Below, piece by piece: positions 8,728 to 17,613 of a stretch of DNA of 64,000 nt. Position 1 is the first letter of the stretch. The number at the start of each line of letters is the position of its first letter. Source of the DNA: a bacterium (lineage in GTDB: Bacteria; Bacillota; Bacilli; Lactobacillales; Streptococcaceae); contig CAJNBY010000006.1 of the NCBI GenBank assembly GCA_905221125.1, positions 39,038 to 103,037 of the forward strand, in the 5' to 3' direction. A program made the position numbers and the translations under genes. The notes under the pieces are model-generated. The model was given only the letters and a program-made list of their open reading frames with translations, ran no database searches and was not told the DNA's origin.

Positions 8728-9555
8728 ATGAAATTAAGAAGAAGTGATCGGATGGTTGTCATTTCCAACTATTTGATTAATAATCCTTATAAACTAACTA
8801 GTCTCAATACGTTTGCTGAAAAGTATGAATCTGCTAAATCATCCATCTCAGAAGATATCGTGATTATCAAACGTGCCTTTGAGGAAATCGAAATCGGTCA
8901 CATCCAGACTGTAACTGGGGCTGGTGGGGGTGTCATCTTCACACCGTCAATTTCGAGTCAGGATGCCAAAGAAATGGTTGAGGACTTGCGTGCCAAGTTG
9001 TCAGAAAGTGACCGTATCTTGCCAGGTGGCTATATCTACTTGTCAGATTTGCTTAGCACACCAGCTATCTTGAAAAATATTGGTCGCATTATTGCCAAGA
9101 GCTTTATGGATCAAAAAATTGATGCAGTTATGACAGTAGCGACTAAGGGTGTGCCACTTGCAAATGCAGTTGCCAATGTCCTCAATGTTCCTTTTGTCAT
9201 TGTGCGCCGTGACTTGAAAATTACCGAAGGTTCAACTGTCAGCGTCAACTATGTTTCAGGTTCAAGTGGTGACCGTATCGAGAAAATGTTCCTTTCAAAA
9301 CGCAGTCTAAAGGCCGGCAGCCGTGTCTTGATTGTGGATGACTTCTTGAAAGGTGGCGGAACTGTCAATGGGATGATCAGCCTCTTGCGTGAGTTTGATT
9401 CAGAATTGGCTGGTGTCGCAGTCTTTGCGGACAATGCCCAAGAAGAACGTGAAAAGCAATTTGACTACAAGTCACTCTTGAAAGTAACCAATATTGATGT
9501 CAAGAACCAAACCATCGATGTTGAGGTTGGCAATATCTTTGACGAAGATAAATAA
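8728..9555 (+). CDS. purR: Purine operon repressor PurR
   Basis: 275 aa. An N-terminal winged-helix domain (1-74) is followed by a phosphoribosyltransferase-like domain with the PRPP-binding loop VLIVDDFLKGGGT at 200-212. In Gram-positives PurR binds PurBox operators and PRPP releases or modulates it. Weak ribosome site (GGGAAAT). A BOX element lies immediately upstream, so its expression may be affected by that repeat. A terminator-like hairpin follows the stop. Confidence 0.96.
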   Translation: MKLRRSDRMVVISNYLINNPYKLTSLNTFAEKYESAKSSISEDIVIIKRAFEEIEIGHIQTVTGAGGGVIFTPSISSQDAKEMVEDLRAKLSESDRILPGGYIYLSDLLSTPAILKNIGRIIAKSFMDQKIDAVMTVATKGVPLANAVANVLNVPFVIVRRDLKITEGSTVSVNYVSGSSGDRIEKMFLSKRSLKAGSRVLIVDDFLKGGGTVNGMISLLREFDSELAGVAVFADNAQEEREKQFDYKSLLKVTNIDVKNQTIDVEVGNIFDEDK

Positions 9556-9566
9556 GAGATAGAACT

Positions 9567-9600
9567 AAAGGTTGGAACGATTGTCCCAGCCTTTCTTTGC
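9567..9600 (+). terminator. Terminator-like hairpin after purR
   Basis: AAAGGTTGG pairs with CCAGCCTTT (9 positions, one G-U) but the T tract is short (CTTTGC). Confidence 0.5.
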
Positions 9601-9621
9601 AAATAGAATAGAAGGAAGCTT

Positions 9622-10872
9622 ATGAAAACACCATTTATTAATAGAGAAGAGTTAGAAGCGATTGTTGCTAAGTTCCCAACTCCCTTTCACTTGTATGATG
9701 AGAAGGGGATTCGTGAGAAGGCAAGAGCTGTCAACCAAGCCTTTTCTTGGAACAAGGGCTTTAAGGAATATTTTGCAGTTAAGGCTACTCCAACACCAGC
9801 TATCTTGAAAATCCTCCAAGAGGAAGGCTGCGGTGTGGACTGCTCTAGTTATGTAGAGCTCTTGATGAGCCATAAACTGGACTTTCCGGGTTCTGAGATT
9901 ATGTTCTCCTCTAACAACACGCCAGACAAGGAATATGCCTATGCGCGTGAATTAGGTGCGACCATTAACTTGGATGCTTTTGAAGATATTGAACATCTGG
10001 AGCGAGCGGCAGGCATTCCAGAAATCATCTCTTGTCGTTACAATCCTGGCGGTGTTTTTGAACTGGGAACAGATATTATGGACAATCCTGGAGAAGCCAA
10101 GTTTGGGATGACTAAGGACCAGCTCTTTGAAGCCTTTGCTATCTTGAAGGAAAAAGGAGCTAAGACCTTTGGGATTCACTCCTTCCTAGCATCCAATACC
10201 GTGACCCATCTCTATTATCCAGAGTTGGCGCGTCAGCTTTTTGAATTGGCTGTTGAAATCAAGGAAAATTTGGGAATTTCGCTAGACTTTATCAATCTTT
10301 CTGGCGGTATTGGTGTCAATTATCGTCCTGAGCAGGAACCAAATGATATTGCCTTGATTGGTGAGGGAGTTCGCAAGGTGTATGAAGAAGTTCTTACACC
10401 AGCAGGTCTTGGTCAGGTTAAGATTTTCACTGAATTGGGTCGTTTTATGCTAGCACCTCACGGTGCTCTCGTCACAAGAGTCACTCATAAGAAAAAAACT
10501 TACCGTACTTATCTAGGTGTGGATGCATCAGCAGTCAACCTCATGCGTCCTGCCATGTATGGAGCCTATCACCATATCACCAATTTGACTCACCCAGAAG
10601 GGCCAGCTGAAGTGGTAGATGTGGTCGGTTCACTCTGCGAAAACAATGATAAATTTGCAGTGAATCGGGAATTGCCTCATACAGAAATCGGTGATTTGCT
10701 GGTGATTCATGATACAGGTGCACATGGATTCTCCATGGGTTACCAGTACAATGCCAAACTTCGTTCTGCGGAAATCCTCTATACTGAAGAAGGTAAAGCC
10801 CGTCAAATCCGCCGTGCAGAGCGCCCTGAGGACTATTTTGCAACCTTGTATGGCTTTGATTTTGAAGAATAA
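9622..10872 (+). CDS. lysA: Diaminopimelate decarboxylase
   Basis: 416 aa fold-type III PLP enzyme making L-lysine from meso-diaminopimelate. The PLP lysine is K54 in YFAVKATPTP, the glycine-rich phosphate loop is LSGGIGVNY, and the catalytic cysteine motif is SLCENND. A good ribosome site (GAAGG) precedes the ATG. Related decarboxylases (e.g. carboxynorspermidine) share the fold, but the motif set and length favour LysA. Confidence 0.88.
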   Translation: MKTPFINREELEAIVAKFPTPFHLYDEKGIREKARAVNQAFSWNKGFKEYFAVKATPTPAILKILQEEGCGVDCSSYVELLMSHKLDFPGSEIMFSSNNTPDKEYAYARELGATINLDAFEDIEHLERAAGIPEIISCRYNPGGVFELGTDIMDNPGEAKFGMTKDQLFEAFAILKEKGAKTFGIHSFLASNTVTHLYYPELARQLFELAVEIKENLGISLDFINLSGGIGVNYRPEQEPNDIALIGEGVRKVYEEVLTPAGLGQVKIFTELGRFMLAPHGALVTRVTHKKKTYRTYLGVDASAVNLMRPAMYGAYHHITNLTHPEGPAEVVDVVGSLCENNDKFAVNRELPHTEIGDLLVIHDTGAHGFSMGYQYNAKLRSAEILYTEEGKARQIRRAERPEDYFATLYGFDFEE

Positions 10873-10935
10873 AATGATATTTAATTGAAAATGAAATTGA
10901 AAAACAGATTGCTTTCTAAAAAATAGGCAAAAATC

Positions 10936-10983
10936 TTGTTTTTCCTTCAAGTCGTGATATAATAAAACTATAAAACGTTTTCA
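10936..10983 (+). promoter_or_regulatory. pflA promoter with cre-like site
   Basis: TTGTTT (10936-10941), 16-bp spacer and extended -10 TGATATAAT (10955-10963). A near-palindromic TAAAACGTTTTCA (10971-10983) covers the predicted start and resembles a CcpA catabolite-responsive element, although one consensus position is missing. CcpA control of fermentation genes is known in streptococci; here it is inferred from the site. Confidence 0.5.
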
Positions 10984-10997
10984 AGGAAGGTAACGAT

Positions 10998-11792
10998 ATG
11001 TCTGAAGAAACAATTGATTATGGACAAGTGACAGGAATGGTGCATTCGACAGAAAGTTTTGGTTCGGTAGATGGGCCTGGTATTCGTTTTATTGTCTTTT
11101 TGCAAGGCTGTCACATGCGTTGCCAGTATTGCCATAACCCGGATACTTGGGCTATGGAGTCCAATAAATCACGTGAACGGACGGTAGATGATGTCTTGAC
11201 AGAGGCCTTGCGCTACCGCGGTTTCTGGGGAAATAAGGGTGGTATTACAGTCAGTGGGGGAGAAGCCCTCTTGCAGATTGATTTCTTGATTGCCCTCTTT
11301 ACCAAGGCCAAAGAACAAGGAATCCACTGTACCTTGGATACCTGTGCTCTTCCTTTCCGTAATAAACCACGTTACCTTGAAAAGTTTGACAAACTCATGG
11401 CTGTCACTGACTTGGTTCTCTTGGATATCAAGGAAATCAACGAAGAACAGCACAAGATTGTCACTAGCCAAACCAATAAAAATATCTTGGCCTGTGCCCA
11501 GTATCTATCAGATATTGGAAAACCTGTCTGGATTCGCCACGTGCTAGTTCCAGGATTGACAGATAGAGATGATGACTTGATTGAACTTGGTAAGTTCGTC
11601 AAGACCCTCAAAAATGTTGATAAGTTTGAAATCCTGCCTTATCACACCATGGGTGAGTTCAAATGGCGTGAACTGGGAATTCCATATTCCCTCGAAGGGG
11701 TCAAACCACCAACAGCAGACCGTGTGAAAAACGCTAAAAAACTCATGGATACCGAAAGTTATCAAGACTATATGAAACGTGTACATGGATAA
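10998..11792 (+). CDS. pflA: Pyruvate formate-lyase activating enzyme
   Basis: 264 aa radical-SAM enzyme. The cluster cysteines are C38, C42 and C45 in the CxxxCxxC motif (GCHMRCQYCH), followed by a GGITVSGGE SAM-contact motif. It installs the glycyl radical on pyruvate formate-lyase for anaerobic mixed-acid fermentation. Monocistronic here: own promoter and a strong terminator directly after the stop. Confidence 0.95.
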   Translation: MSEETIDYGQVTGMVHSTESFGSVDGPGIRFIVFLQGCHMRCQYCHNPDTWAMESNKSRERTVDDVLTEALRYRGFWGNKGGITVSGGEALLQIDFLIALFTKAKEQGIHCTLDTCALPFRNKPRYLEKFDKLMAVTDLVLLDIKEINEEQHKIVTSQTNKNILACAQYLSDIGKPVWIRHVLVPGLTDRDDDLIELGKFVKTLKNVDKFEILPYHTMGEFKWRELGIPYSLEGVKPPTADRVKNAKKLMDTESYQDYMKRVHG

Positions 11793-11797
11793 AAAAG

Positions 11798-11826
11798 AAG
11801 CCTGATGGAAACATCGGGCTTTTAAG
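11798..11826 (+). terminator. Rho-independent terminator after pflA
   Basis: AAGCCTGATG, GAAA loop, CATCGGGCTT, then TTT. Confidence 0.85.
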
Positions 11827-11862
11827 TTTACACAAATATATATAATTAAATAAAACAAAATT

Positions 11863-12016
11863 TTATACTCTTCGAAAATCTCTTCAAACCACGTCAGCGT
11901 CGCTTTGTCGTATATATGTGACTGACTTCGTCAGTTTTATCTACAACCTCAAAACAGTGTTTTGAGCAGCCCGCGGCTAGCTTCCTAGTTTGCTCTTTGA
12001 TTTTCATTGAGTATTA
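11863..12016 (+). repeat. Full BOX element (boxA-boxB-boxC)
   Basis: Close to the pneumococcal consensus: TATACTCTTCGAAAATC start, ACTGACTTCGTCAGT and CTCAAAACAGTGTTTTGA in boxB, and the end TTTTCATTGAGTATTA. It fills most of the 318-bp gap between pflA and the ABC transporter cluster; the rest holds the likely promoter of that cluster. Confidence 0.95.
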
Positions 12017-12110
12017 AATCTTTTGATTCTTGAAATTCTGAAAAAAATCCGAAAATGAATGTGTAAGATAAAATTACTTTCGGAAACATTAAATAGAATC
12101 GGAGAACATC

Positions 12111-12821
12111 ATGGAACAAAGTATTACCATTAAAAATTTATGTAAGTCGTATGGCCAAACTCAAATTTTAAAAGATATTTCTTTTGAAGCAAAAGTAGGT
12201 AGAGTGACTGCTTTCCTGGGTCCAAATGGAGCTGGTAAAAGTTCAACCTTACGTATTTTATTAGGATTAGACAAAGCAACATCTGGACTTACCAAAATTG
12301 GAGATCAAACTTATAAGGAATTAAAATTTCCTCTAAAGACTGTAGGAGCTTCATTTGACAGTGTAGGAGCTCCTGATGATCGGACTGTTTATCAACATTT
12401 GAAAATTGTTGCTGCTAGTAATGGGATATCCAGTCAGCGAATTGATCAAGTCTTGGATATGGTGGATATTAGCCATAAGAAAAAATCTAAAATTGGAAAA
12501 TTATCATTAGGCGAAGGACAACGCTTGGGAATTGCAACAGCTCTATTAGGAAATCCTCAGTATCTGATATTGGATGAACCGACAAATGGGTTGGATCCAA
12601 GAGGAATTCGGTGGTTTAGAGAGTTTATAAAAAAACAAGCTCAAGAAGGGAAGACCGTCTTACTGTCATCTCATATATTATCGGAAGTGGAAGCAGTAAC
12701 AGATGATGTAGTTATCATAAATAAAGGAAAAGTTCTTATAAAAGGGACTTTACAAGAAGTGATGAAAAATCTTTCTTCACTAGAGGAAGTCTTCTTTAGT
12801 TTAACAGAGGGAGGGAAGTGA
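12111..12821 (+). CDS. ABC transporter ATP-binding protein (BcrA/LanF-like)
   Basis: 236 aa. Walker A GPNGAGKSS, signature LSLGEGQR and Walker B YLILDEPTNGLDP are intact; the short C-terminus matches the bacitracin/lantibiotic immunity subfamily. The two following genes encode hydrophobic subunits and the next two a two-component system, the arrangement of LanFEG-LanRK self-protection and BceAB-like detoxification modules. Codon use is more AT-rich than in flanking housekeeping genes (many ATA, TTA, AAA codons), which suggests acquisition. Substrate unknown; a cell-envelope peptide antibiotic is the likeliest inference. Confidence 0.85.
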   Translation: MEQSITIKNLCKSYGQTQILKDISFEAKVGRVTAFLGPNGAGKSSTLRILLGLDKATSGLTKIGDQTYKELKFPLKTVGASFDSVGAPDDRTVYQHLKIVAASNGISSQRIDQVLDMVDISHKKKSKIGKLSLGEGQRLGIATALLGNPQYLILDEPTNGLDPRGIRWFREFIKKQAQEGKTVLLSSHILSEVEAVTDDVVIINKGKVLIKGTLQEVMKNLSSLEEVFFSLTEGGK

Positions 12822-12822
12822 C

Positions 12823-13608
12823 ATGGCACTTATTTACTCTCTTCATTCTGAAATATTGAAATTACTTTATAAGAGAGCTACTCATGTTGTACTATTCTTG
12901 ATACTGGTATTTCAAACTTTTTTAGCAAATATTGGTGCTTCTCAAATTGTTTCAGTTGGTATCCATGCTACACCAGAGACAAATCCAGAATTAGCAGAAG
13001 CTATACCTCCTATTGAATTTTTAGGTTTTGATGTCACTTTATTTGGTGTTTTTATTATGATTATCCTAGGCTCAATTTATGGAGCCGAGGAGTATAAAGG
13101 CTCGGCTATTCGTACAAGCCTTCTCTCTATTACAAATCGAAGTACTTTCCTAGTTTCAAAAACATTAGTTTGGCTTATATTTTCTTTCATCATTTCCTTT
13201 CTATCAATATTCTTGACGATTAACATGACACATTATGTTTTAGGACAAGATGGCTTATTGCTTTTTTCACTGAATGGAACAGTTTGGTTCTATATATTTT
13301 TAGCTAGTATAGCTTGGACCTTGTTGGGACTGTTGGCCTATATTATGGCTTTGACCTTTAAAACAGCCATTGTTCCTCTATTATTTTTGCTTCCTCAAGT
13401 CTATAATTTAGGAACATTCTTAGCAAACTATATATCGGTTGCAAAATTTCTTCCAGTTGCATTGGGGCAAGGATTGATTGCTACATCTCCTCAAATTTTA
13501 GAACATAATAGTTTACAAAATATTTTACTTTTACTTTGTTGGAACTTCTCATTCTTGGCTTTAGCAATTTACCGCTTACTTAAGTCAGATATCGGAGGAG
13601 GTGAATAA
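12823..13608 (+). CDS. ABC transporter permease, LanE/LanG-like
   Basis: 261 aa with about six hydrophobic segments and an early extracytoplasmic Pro/Glu-rich loop (ETNPELAEAIPP, about residues 50-63). Contains the 'GxEYKxxxIRTSLL' type segment typical of ABC-2/BcrB-like permeases. It begins 1 nt after the ATPase stop and presumably pairs with the next gene to form a hetero-permease. Confidence 0.8.
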   Translation: MALIYSLHSEILKLLYKRATHVVLFLILVFQTFLANIGASQIVSVGIHATPETNPELAEAIPPIEFLGFDVTLFGVFIMIILGSIYGAEEYKGSAIRTSLLSITNRSTFLVSKTLVWLIFSFIISFLSIFLTINMTHYVLGQDGLLLFSLNGTVWFYIFLASIAWTLLGLLAYIMALTFKTAIVPLLFLLPQVYNLGTFLANYISVAKFLPVALGQGLIATSPQILEHNSLQNILLLLCWNFSFLALAIYRLLKSDIGGGE

Positions 13609-13609
13609 G

Positions 13610-14329
13610 TTGAAAGAGCAACTTAAAAGTGAGTATCTTAAGTTTATGATGAATCCTTGGTACTGGTTGATTATAGGTGCTCTATTACTGTGTGTTCCAG
13701 CGTTAGTTATTTTTTTAAATAATAAGCCAGACCAGTTGACTCTACAGTTTGTTTTGGAACAGCTACTGCAAAGTCTCTATTTAGGACAGGCAGGTTTCGT
13801 TAGTCTAGCGGTTCTATTTATAGGTCAAGAATTTACAGGTTCTAGCCTTCGTACCAGTTTTCTTACCTGTCCAAATCGTTTAAAATTTATAATCTGTAAA
13901 CTAGCTATTCTATTATGTATTGAAATTATCCTATTAGTCTCTGTAATATCATTATGTATACTACTTGCCCAAGGATACTACAATATCAATCTTTTGAGCA
14001 ATATTAAAAATGTTCTGACAATCCTATTTCCAGCATGTATTTCTATTCTAACCTTCGCTCTTTTAAGTGGTATTTTTGTATTTATTTCCCAGTCTTTTAT
14101 CTTAATTCTCGGAATAAGTTTATCCCTTTTATTGGGGTTGGGACAAATGTTACTACAATTCAGTTCTTTTTTTAGAAATTTACCATTACTAGCTAGTATG
14201 AATTGTTTTTATATCCATCCCTTGTCGCTTTATTATCCAGTGTGGCAAGGCTTAGGGATACAAATAGTTTGGCTACTAATTGTTTTTATATTTGCTACAC
14301 TGATACTTATAGGAAGAAATGTAGGCTAA
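13610..14329 (+). CDS. ABC transporter permease, second LanE/LanG-like subunit
   Basis: About 239 aa, six predicted membrane segments, with the same 'GQEFTGSSLRTSFL' motif as its neighbour, indicating paralogous permease subunits. The start is set at TTG 13610: the GGAGG at 13594-13598 is only 2 nt from the alternative GTG at 13601 but a normal distance from 13610, which lies just after the upstream stop. The stop codon is built into the 5' arm edge of a strong terminator. Confidence 0.75.
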   Translation: MKEQLKSEYLKFMMNPWYWLIIGALLLCVPALVIFLNNKPDQLTLQFVLEQLLQSLYLGQAGFVSLAVLFIGQEFTGSSLRTSFLTCPNRLKFIICKLAILLCIEIILLVSVISLCILLAQGYYNINLLSNIKNVLTILFPACISILTFALLSGIFVFISQSFILILGISLSLLLGLGQMLLQFSSFFRNLPLLASMNCFYIHPLSLYYPVWQGLGIQIVWLLIVFIFATLILIGRNVG

Positions 14330-14354
14330 AGACAGGGGATATCCTGTCTTTTTC
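14328..14354 (+). terminator. Rho-independent terminator between ABC genes and TCS
   Basis: AAAGACAGG pairs with CCTGTCTTT (9 bp) followed by a T-rich tail. It overlaps the stop codon of the permease gene and separates the exporter from the regulator genes. Confidence 0.8.
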
Positions 14355-14362
14355 TCGGTTAG

Positions 14363-14371
14363 TGCTATAAT
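14363..14371 (+). promoter_or_regulatory. Extended -10 promoter of the two-component system
   Basis: TGCTATAAT just after the terminator; the predicted start near 14378 leaves a very short leader holding only the AGGAGGG ribosome site before the ATG at 14391. Confidence 0.65.
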
Positions 14372-14390
14372 ATAGTTAGGAGGGTGAGTT

Positions 14391-15077
14391 ATGACTTATA
14401 AAATTTTGGTGGTAGATGATGATCTTGCTATTCTTCGCCTAATAAAAAAAGTACTAGAATATGAAAAATATGAAGTAGTCATACGAAATAAGATAGAAGA
14501 GATTGATCTTTGTGATTTTACAGGATTTGACTTGATTTTATTAGATATTATGATGCCTGTTAGTGGTTTAGAAATCTGTCAGATGATTCGCGAGCAGATA
14601 ACTGTTCCTATCTGTTTTATAACTGCCAAGGATATGGATGAAGATTTAGTAGCTGGAATCAATGCAGGTGCTGATGATTATATTATGAAGCCCTTTAGTA
14701 TGCAAGAATTGTTAGCACGTGTTAAAATGCACTTACGTCGTGAAGAAAGGACTAAAGGAAATGTTCATCAAATAAAGATTGGGAAGCTTATACTATATAC
14801 GGATAGTAAGGAACTATTTGTAAACGATGATAAGATTGCCCTGACAAGGAGGGAATTTGACATAGTGAATCTTTTGGCAAGCAACCCAAGTAAAATATAT
14901 TCTATTGAGGAAATTTATAATTATCTATATCCACAAAGTTCAGAAGCGCTTTTACGTTCGGTTTCAGAGTACATTTATCAAATTCGTCAAAAGCTGAAAC
15001 CTTATCAATTAAATCCAATTAAAACCTTGTACGGTGGAGGATATCAATGGGTAGAATCAAAAGTTTTAGACAATTAA
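14391..15077 (+). CDS. OmpR/PhoB-type response regulator
   Basis: 228 aa. Receiver domain with the acidic pair D10/D11, phospho-acceptor D52 in LLDIMMP and the conserved lysine in YIMKPFS, then a winged-helix DNA-binding domain ending in the KTLYGGGYQW segment. It is co-encoded with the histidine kinase (31-nt overlap). By position it likely controls the adjacent LanFEG-like transporter in response to the transported compound. Confidence 0.92.
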   Translation: MTYKILVVDDDLAILRLIKKVLEYEKYEVVIRNKIEEIDLCDFTGFDLILLDIMMPVSGLEICQMIREQITVPICFITAKDMDEDLVAGINAGADDYIMKPFSMQELLARVKMHLRREERTKGNVHQIKIGKLILYTDSKELFVNDDKIALTRREFDIVNLLASNPSKIYSIEEIYNYLYPQSSEALLRSVSEYIYQIRQKLKPYQLNPIKTLYGGGYQWVESKVLDN

Positions 15078-16135
15078 TTCGAGAAACCTGTTGGAGAATT
15101 ATTTGGCAGTTTAGTCTTGGCTTACTAATGGCCTATATTACTCCCTTAGCTTCAGTATCTATACAAATAAATGAAGACGGGAAACCTCTAAAAAATAGTG
15201 GTGTTCTATCAATTTTTTTCAATGTGTCATCATGGATATATATTTGTGTTTTATTGATTGTTCTAATAAGTTATCACATTGGAAAATTGTTGAAAAAACT
15301 GAGTTATGAAATGACTTTGATTTATGAAAATAGTATGTGGTTGGAGAGGGAATGTACAGAAAGTTTAACGGTTAAAGAATTTCGTGAGACAGGAAATCGG
15401 ATTATTGTGATGCAAGATAGAATTCGACAATTAATAGTTGATGAGAAACAGCAGAAGGAAGATTTAATGTTTCAGGTTTCAGCAGCTTCTCATGATTTAA
15501 AAACTCCCTTAACCATTATTAGGGGAAATGTGGAATTTTTGCAGACGATAACTGAAAACGACCAATCTCAAGAATGCTTAGCAGATATAGAAAGAGCTAG
15601 TCAACAGTTACTAGATTATTTCAATCAATTGATTCACTATTCTAAAACCTATTATGATGATGAGACAGGTTGGACGGAGTATTCCTCTTCAGATTTTATC
15701 AATGAATTAGAGAAAGAAGTCTCTTTTTTGATAAAAAATCAGATGAAGTTTTCTTTTGAACAAAATGTGAAAGGAACTGAAAACTATTATATAAATCCAT
15801 CTCTTCTGATTCGTGCCATACAAAATATTTTAACAAATGCTTTGGAATACGCCGATAAACAGAACCCTAAAATTAAAATTAGAGTAGAGCAAGAGGGGAA
15901 GGAATTGAAAATAGGTATATGGAATAATGGTTCGGAATTTCCAGAGGAAGTTTTAACTAATTTTGGAAAGCTCTTTTATCGTATGGATAAAGCTAGATCG
16001 GTTAAAGAGCAACATTATGGTATTGGACTTAGTTTTGTATGTAGAGTTGCAAAACTACACAAAGGCCGAGTTGAGCTTAGAAATAGAGACGAGGGAGCAG
16101 AAGTTTTAATGACTCTCAATGGTATTAAATCATAG
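15047..16135 (+). CDS. Sensor histidine kinase
   Basis: 362 aa. Two membrane segments (about 14-37 and 57-79) flank a short extracytoplasmic loop of some 20 residues, then a cytoplasmic helix, the H box with H149 in AASHDLKTPL, the N box NILTNALEYA and a G box GIGLSF. The tiny sensor loop fits the intramembrane-sensing kinases that work with ABC exporters. The ATG lies inside the response-regulator gene. A bidirectional hairpin follows at 16219-16271. Confidence 0.9.
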   Translation: MGRIKSFRQLIRETCWRIIWQFSLGLLMAYITPLASVSIQINEDGKPLKNSGVLSIFFNVSSWIYICVLLIVLISYHIGKLLKKLSYEMTLIYENSMWLERECTESLTVKEFRETGNRIIVMQDRIRQLIVDEKQQKEDLMFQVSAASHDLKTPLTIIRGNVEFLQTITENDQSQECLADIERASQQLLDYFNQLIHYSKTYYDDETGWTEYSSSDFINELEKEVSFLIKNQMKFSFEQNVKGTENYYINPSLLIRAIQNILTNALEYADKQNPKIKIRVEQEGKELKIGIWNNGSEFPEEVLTNFGKLFYRMDKARSVKEQHYGIGLSFVCRVAKLHKGRVELRNRDEGAEVLMTLNGIKS

Positions 16136-16218
16136 CGATTTACTTGTTAATTTATGATTGAATCGTTTTTAGAATATTTAACTTTTTCGATTAGTATAGG
16201 ATGTAACAGTAGATAATA

Positions 16219-16272
16219 AAAACGAATGATGATATCTAGTTGATGAAAACTATTTATCATTCATTCGTTTTT
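16219..16272. terminator. Bidirectional terminator between the kinase gene and yidC
   Basis: AAAACGAATGATGATA pairs with TATCATTCATTCGTTTT with a single bulge, with A/T runs on both sides. It serves the convergent genes. Confidence 0.75.
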
Positions 16273-16297
16273 TAATTATTGGATAATTTACGTAGCT

Positions 16298-17224
16298 TTA
16301 TCTCGAACGTTGTTTTCCAGCGTTGCGATTTTTGTGTTTTTTCTTGCTTGTGATAGCAGTTGGTTGTTCAGGGGTAACGTCTTTACGTCCACTTGGTGTA
16401 GAGAAAGCACTTGCTTTTGGAGGGTTCTTTGCCAGTTCTTCGCGGACTTTTTTGCGAAGTTTTGGACGAACGATATAGTTGACGATAAACTGTTGGAGAA
16501 TCATCATGAAACCACCGACAACCCAGTAAAGTGTGACACTGGCTGGTGAAATGAGGGAGAAGACGACAATCGTGATTGGGCTCACGTAAGCCATTTTCTT
16601 GATTTGTTCTCTTTGCGTCTCGTCTTCTACTCCGTGAAGTGAAAGAAGCGATTGAAGATAGTAAAGGACACCTGCGCAGGCAACCAAAATCATACTTGGA
16701 GAACCTAGAGGAATTCCTAGGTAGCTTGCTTGAGCAACCCCTTCAGTATGTTGGGCAGCAAAGTAAATTGCAGAGAAGAAAGGCATTTGAAGGAGGATAG
16801 GGAAGCATCCTACACCACCAAACATGCTGATGCCGTGTTCTTTTTGAGCGGCAAAGAGAGCTTGTTGGGCTTCGAGTTTTTCTTCTTGGGTAGTCGCTTC
16901 CTTGAGACGAGTTTGATGTGGCTCAAGGACGTGCTTGAGGGCGTTCATCTTTTCAGAGTGAAGCGTTGCCTTCCATGATTGGTAGATACCAAGTGGCAAG
17001 ATAATCAAGCGCACGATAATGGTTACGATAATGATAGCGACACCAAAGTCTAGACCTTTATCAGTAGCGAAGTACTTGATAGCTTCTCCCATTGGAGCGC
17101 CCAAGAAATCCCAAACGGGACCAATTGGCTTACCTGTTGCTTTATCGATCTGAACGCAACCTGCCAAGACTAATAGCATAGCCACTCCCATAGCCGAGAG
17201 TGCAAAACGTTTAATAGATTTCAC
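16298..17224 (-). CDS. yidC: Membrane protein insertase YidC/OxaA
   Basis: 308 aa. Signal peptide with lipobox ending LAGC (C23), then the five-helix insertase core with the internal cytoplasmic hairpin and a basic C-terminal tail rich in Lys/Arg, as in Gram-positive YidC2/YidC1 proteins. It inserts membrane proteins alone or with SecYEG. Streptococci carry two paralogues; with the long basic tail either is possible. It is transcribed away from the convergent kinase gene, downstream of acyP. Confidence 0.93.
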   Translation of the reverse strand: MKSIKRFALSAMGVAMLLVLAGCVQIDKATGKPIGPVWDFLGAPMGEAIKYFATDKGLDFGVAIIIVTIIVRLIILPLGIYQSWKATLHSEKMNALKHVLEPHQTRLKEATTQEEKLEAQQALFAAQKEHGISMFGGVGCFPILLQMPFFSAIYFAAQHTEGVAQASYLGIPLGSPSMILVACAGVLYYLQSLLSLHGVEDETQREQIKKMAYVSPITIVVFSLISPASVTLYWVVGGFMMILQQFIVNYIVRPKLRKKVREELAKNPPKASAFSTPSGRKDVTPEQPTAITSKKKHKNRNAGKQRSR

Positions 17225-17301
17225 TGTTTTTATTCCTTCTTTAAAAATTATACCTTTCTATTCTACTGTTTTTTTACAAAATATACAATAGTTCTAGAGA
17301 C

Positions 17302-17580
17302 CTAATTTGCGATTTTGAAGTCAGGGTAAGGAGGAAAGTTACTCAATTGGACATCTAAGTAGCTGACTTTTGAAAAAGGTGTGGGTCCTTTTCGTATTTC
17401 TTGGATAAATTTCTCCATGATAGCAGATGAGTCTGCTTGGGCTAAAATCTCCACTGTGCCATCGTCATTATTCCATACTCGGCCTGTGATGCCACCAATT
17501 TCAAGTGCTAAGCTGTAAACACCCCAACGAAAGCCGACTCCCTGTACCCTACCTTGGGCAATCATTCTAACCTTTTGCAT
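17302..17580 (-). CDS. acyP: Acylphosphatase
   Basis: 92 aa, the normal size. The substrate-binding RVQGVGFRWG (R18) and the catalytic Asn in VWNNDDGTVEI (N37) are present. It hydrolyses acyl phosphates such as acetyl or carbamoyl phosphate. In many Firmicutes acyP lies between yidC and a divergent TrmH-type methylase, as here; the two divergent starts are only 33 bp apart. Confidence 0.93.
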   Translation of the reverse strand: MQKVRMIAQGRVQGVGFRWGVYSLALEIGGITGRVWNNDDGTVEILAQADSSAIMEKFIQEIRKGPTPFSKVSYLDVQLSNFPPYPDFKIAN

Positions 17581-17598
17581 ACCAAACCCCTTTGATTG

Positions 17599-17607
17599 TG
17601 TTATAAT
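17599..17607 (+). promoter_or_regulatory. Extended -10 promoter giving a predicted leaderless mRNA
   Basis: TGTTATAAT; the ATG of the methyltransferase begins 7 nt after this box, so the predicted transcription start coincides with the start codon and no ribosome-binding site is present. Confidence 0.65.
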
Positions 17608-17613
17608 ATTTCT

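Noticed and set aside
9601-9621. Lysine riboswitch before lysA
   Set aside because: The purR-lysA gap is only 66 bp and holds a hairpin too short to be an aptamer.
16136-16170. CGATT/AATCG hairpin directly after the kinase gene as terminator
   Set aside because: Only a 5-bp stem with a long loop; the stem at 16219-16271 is far better.
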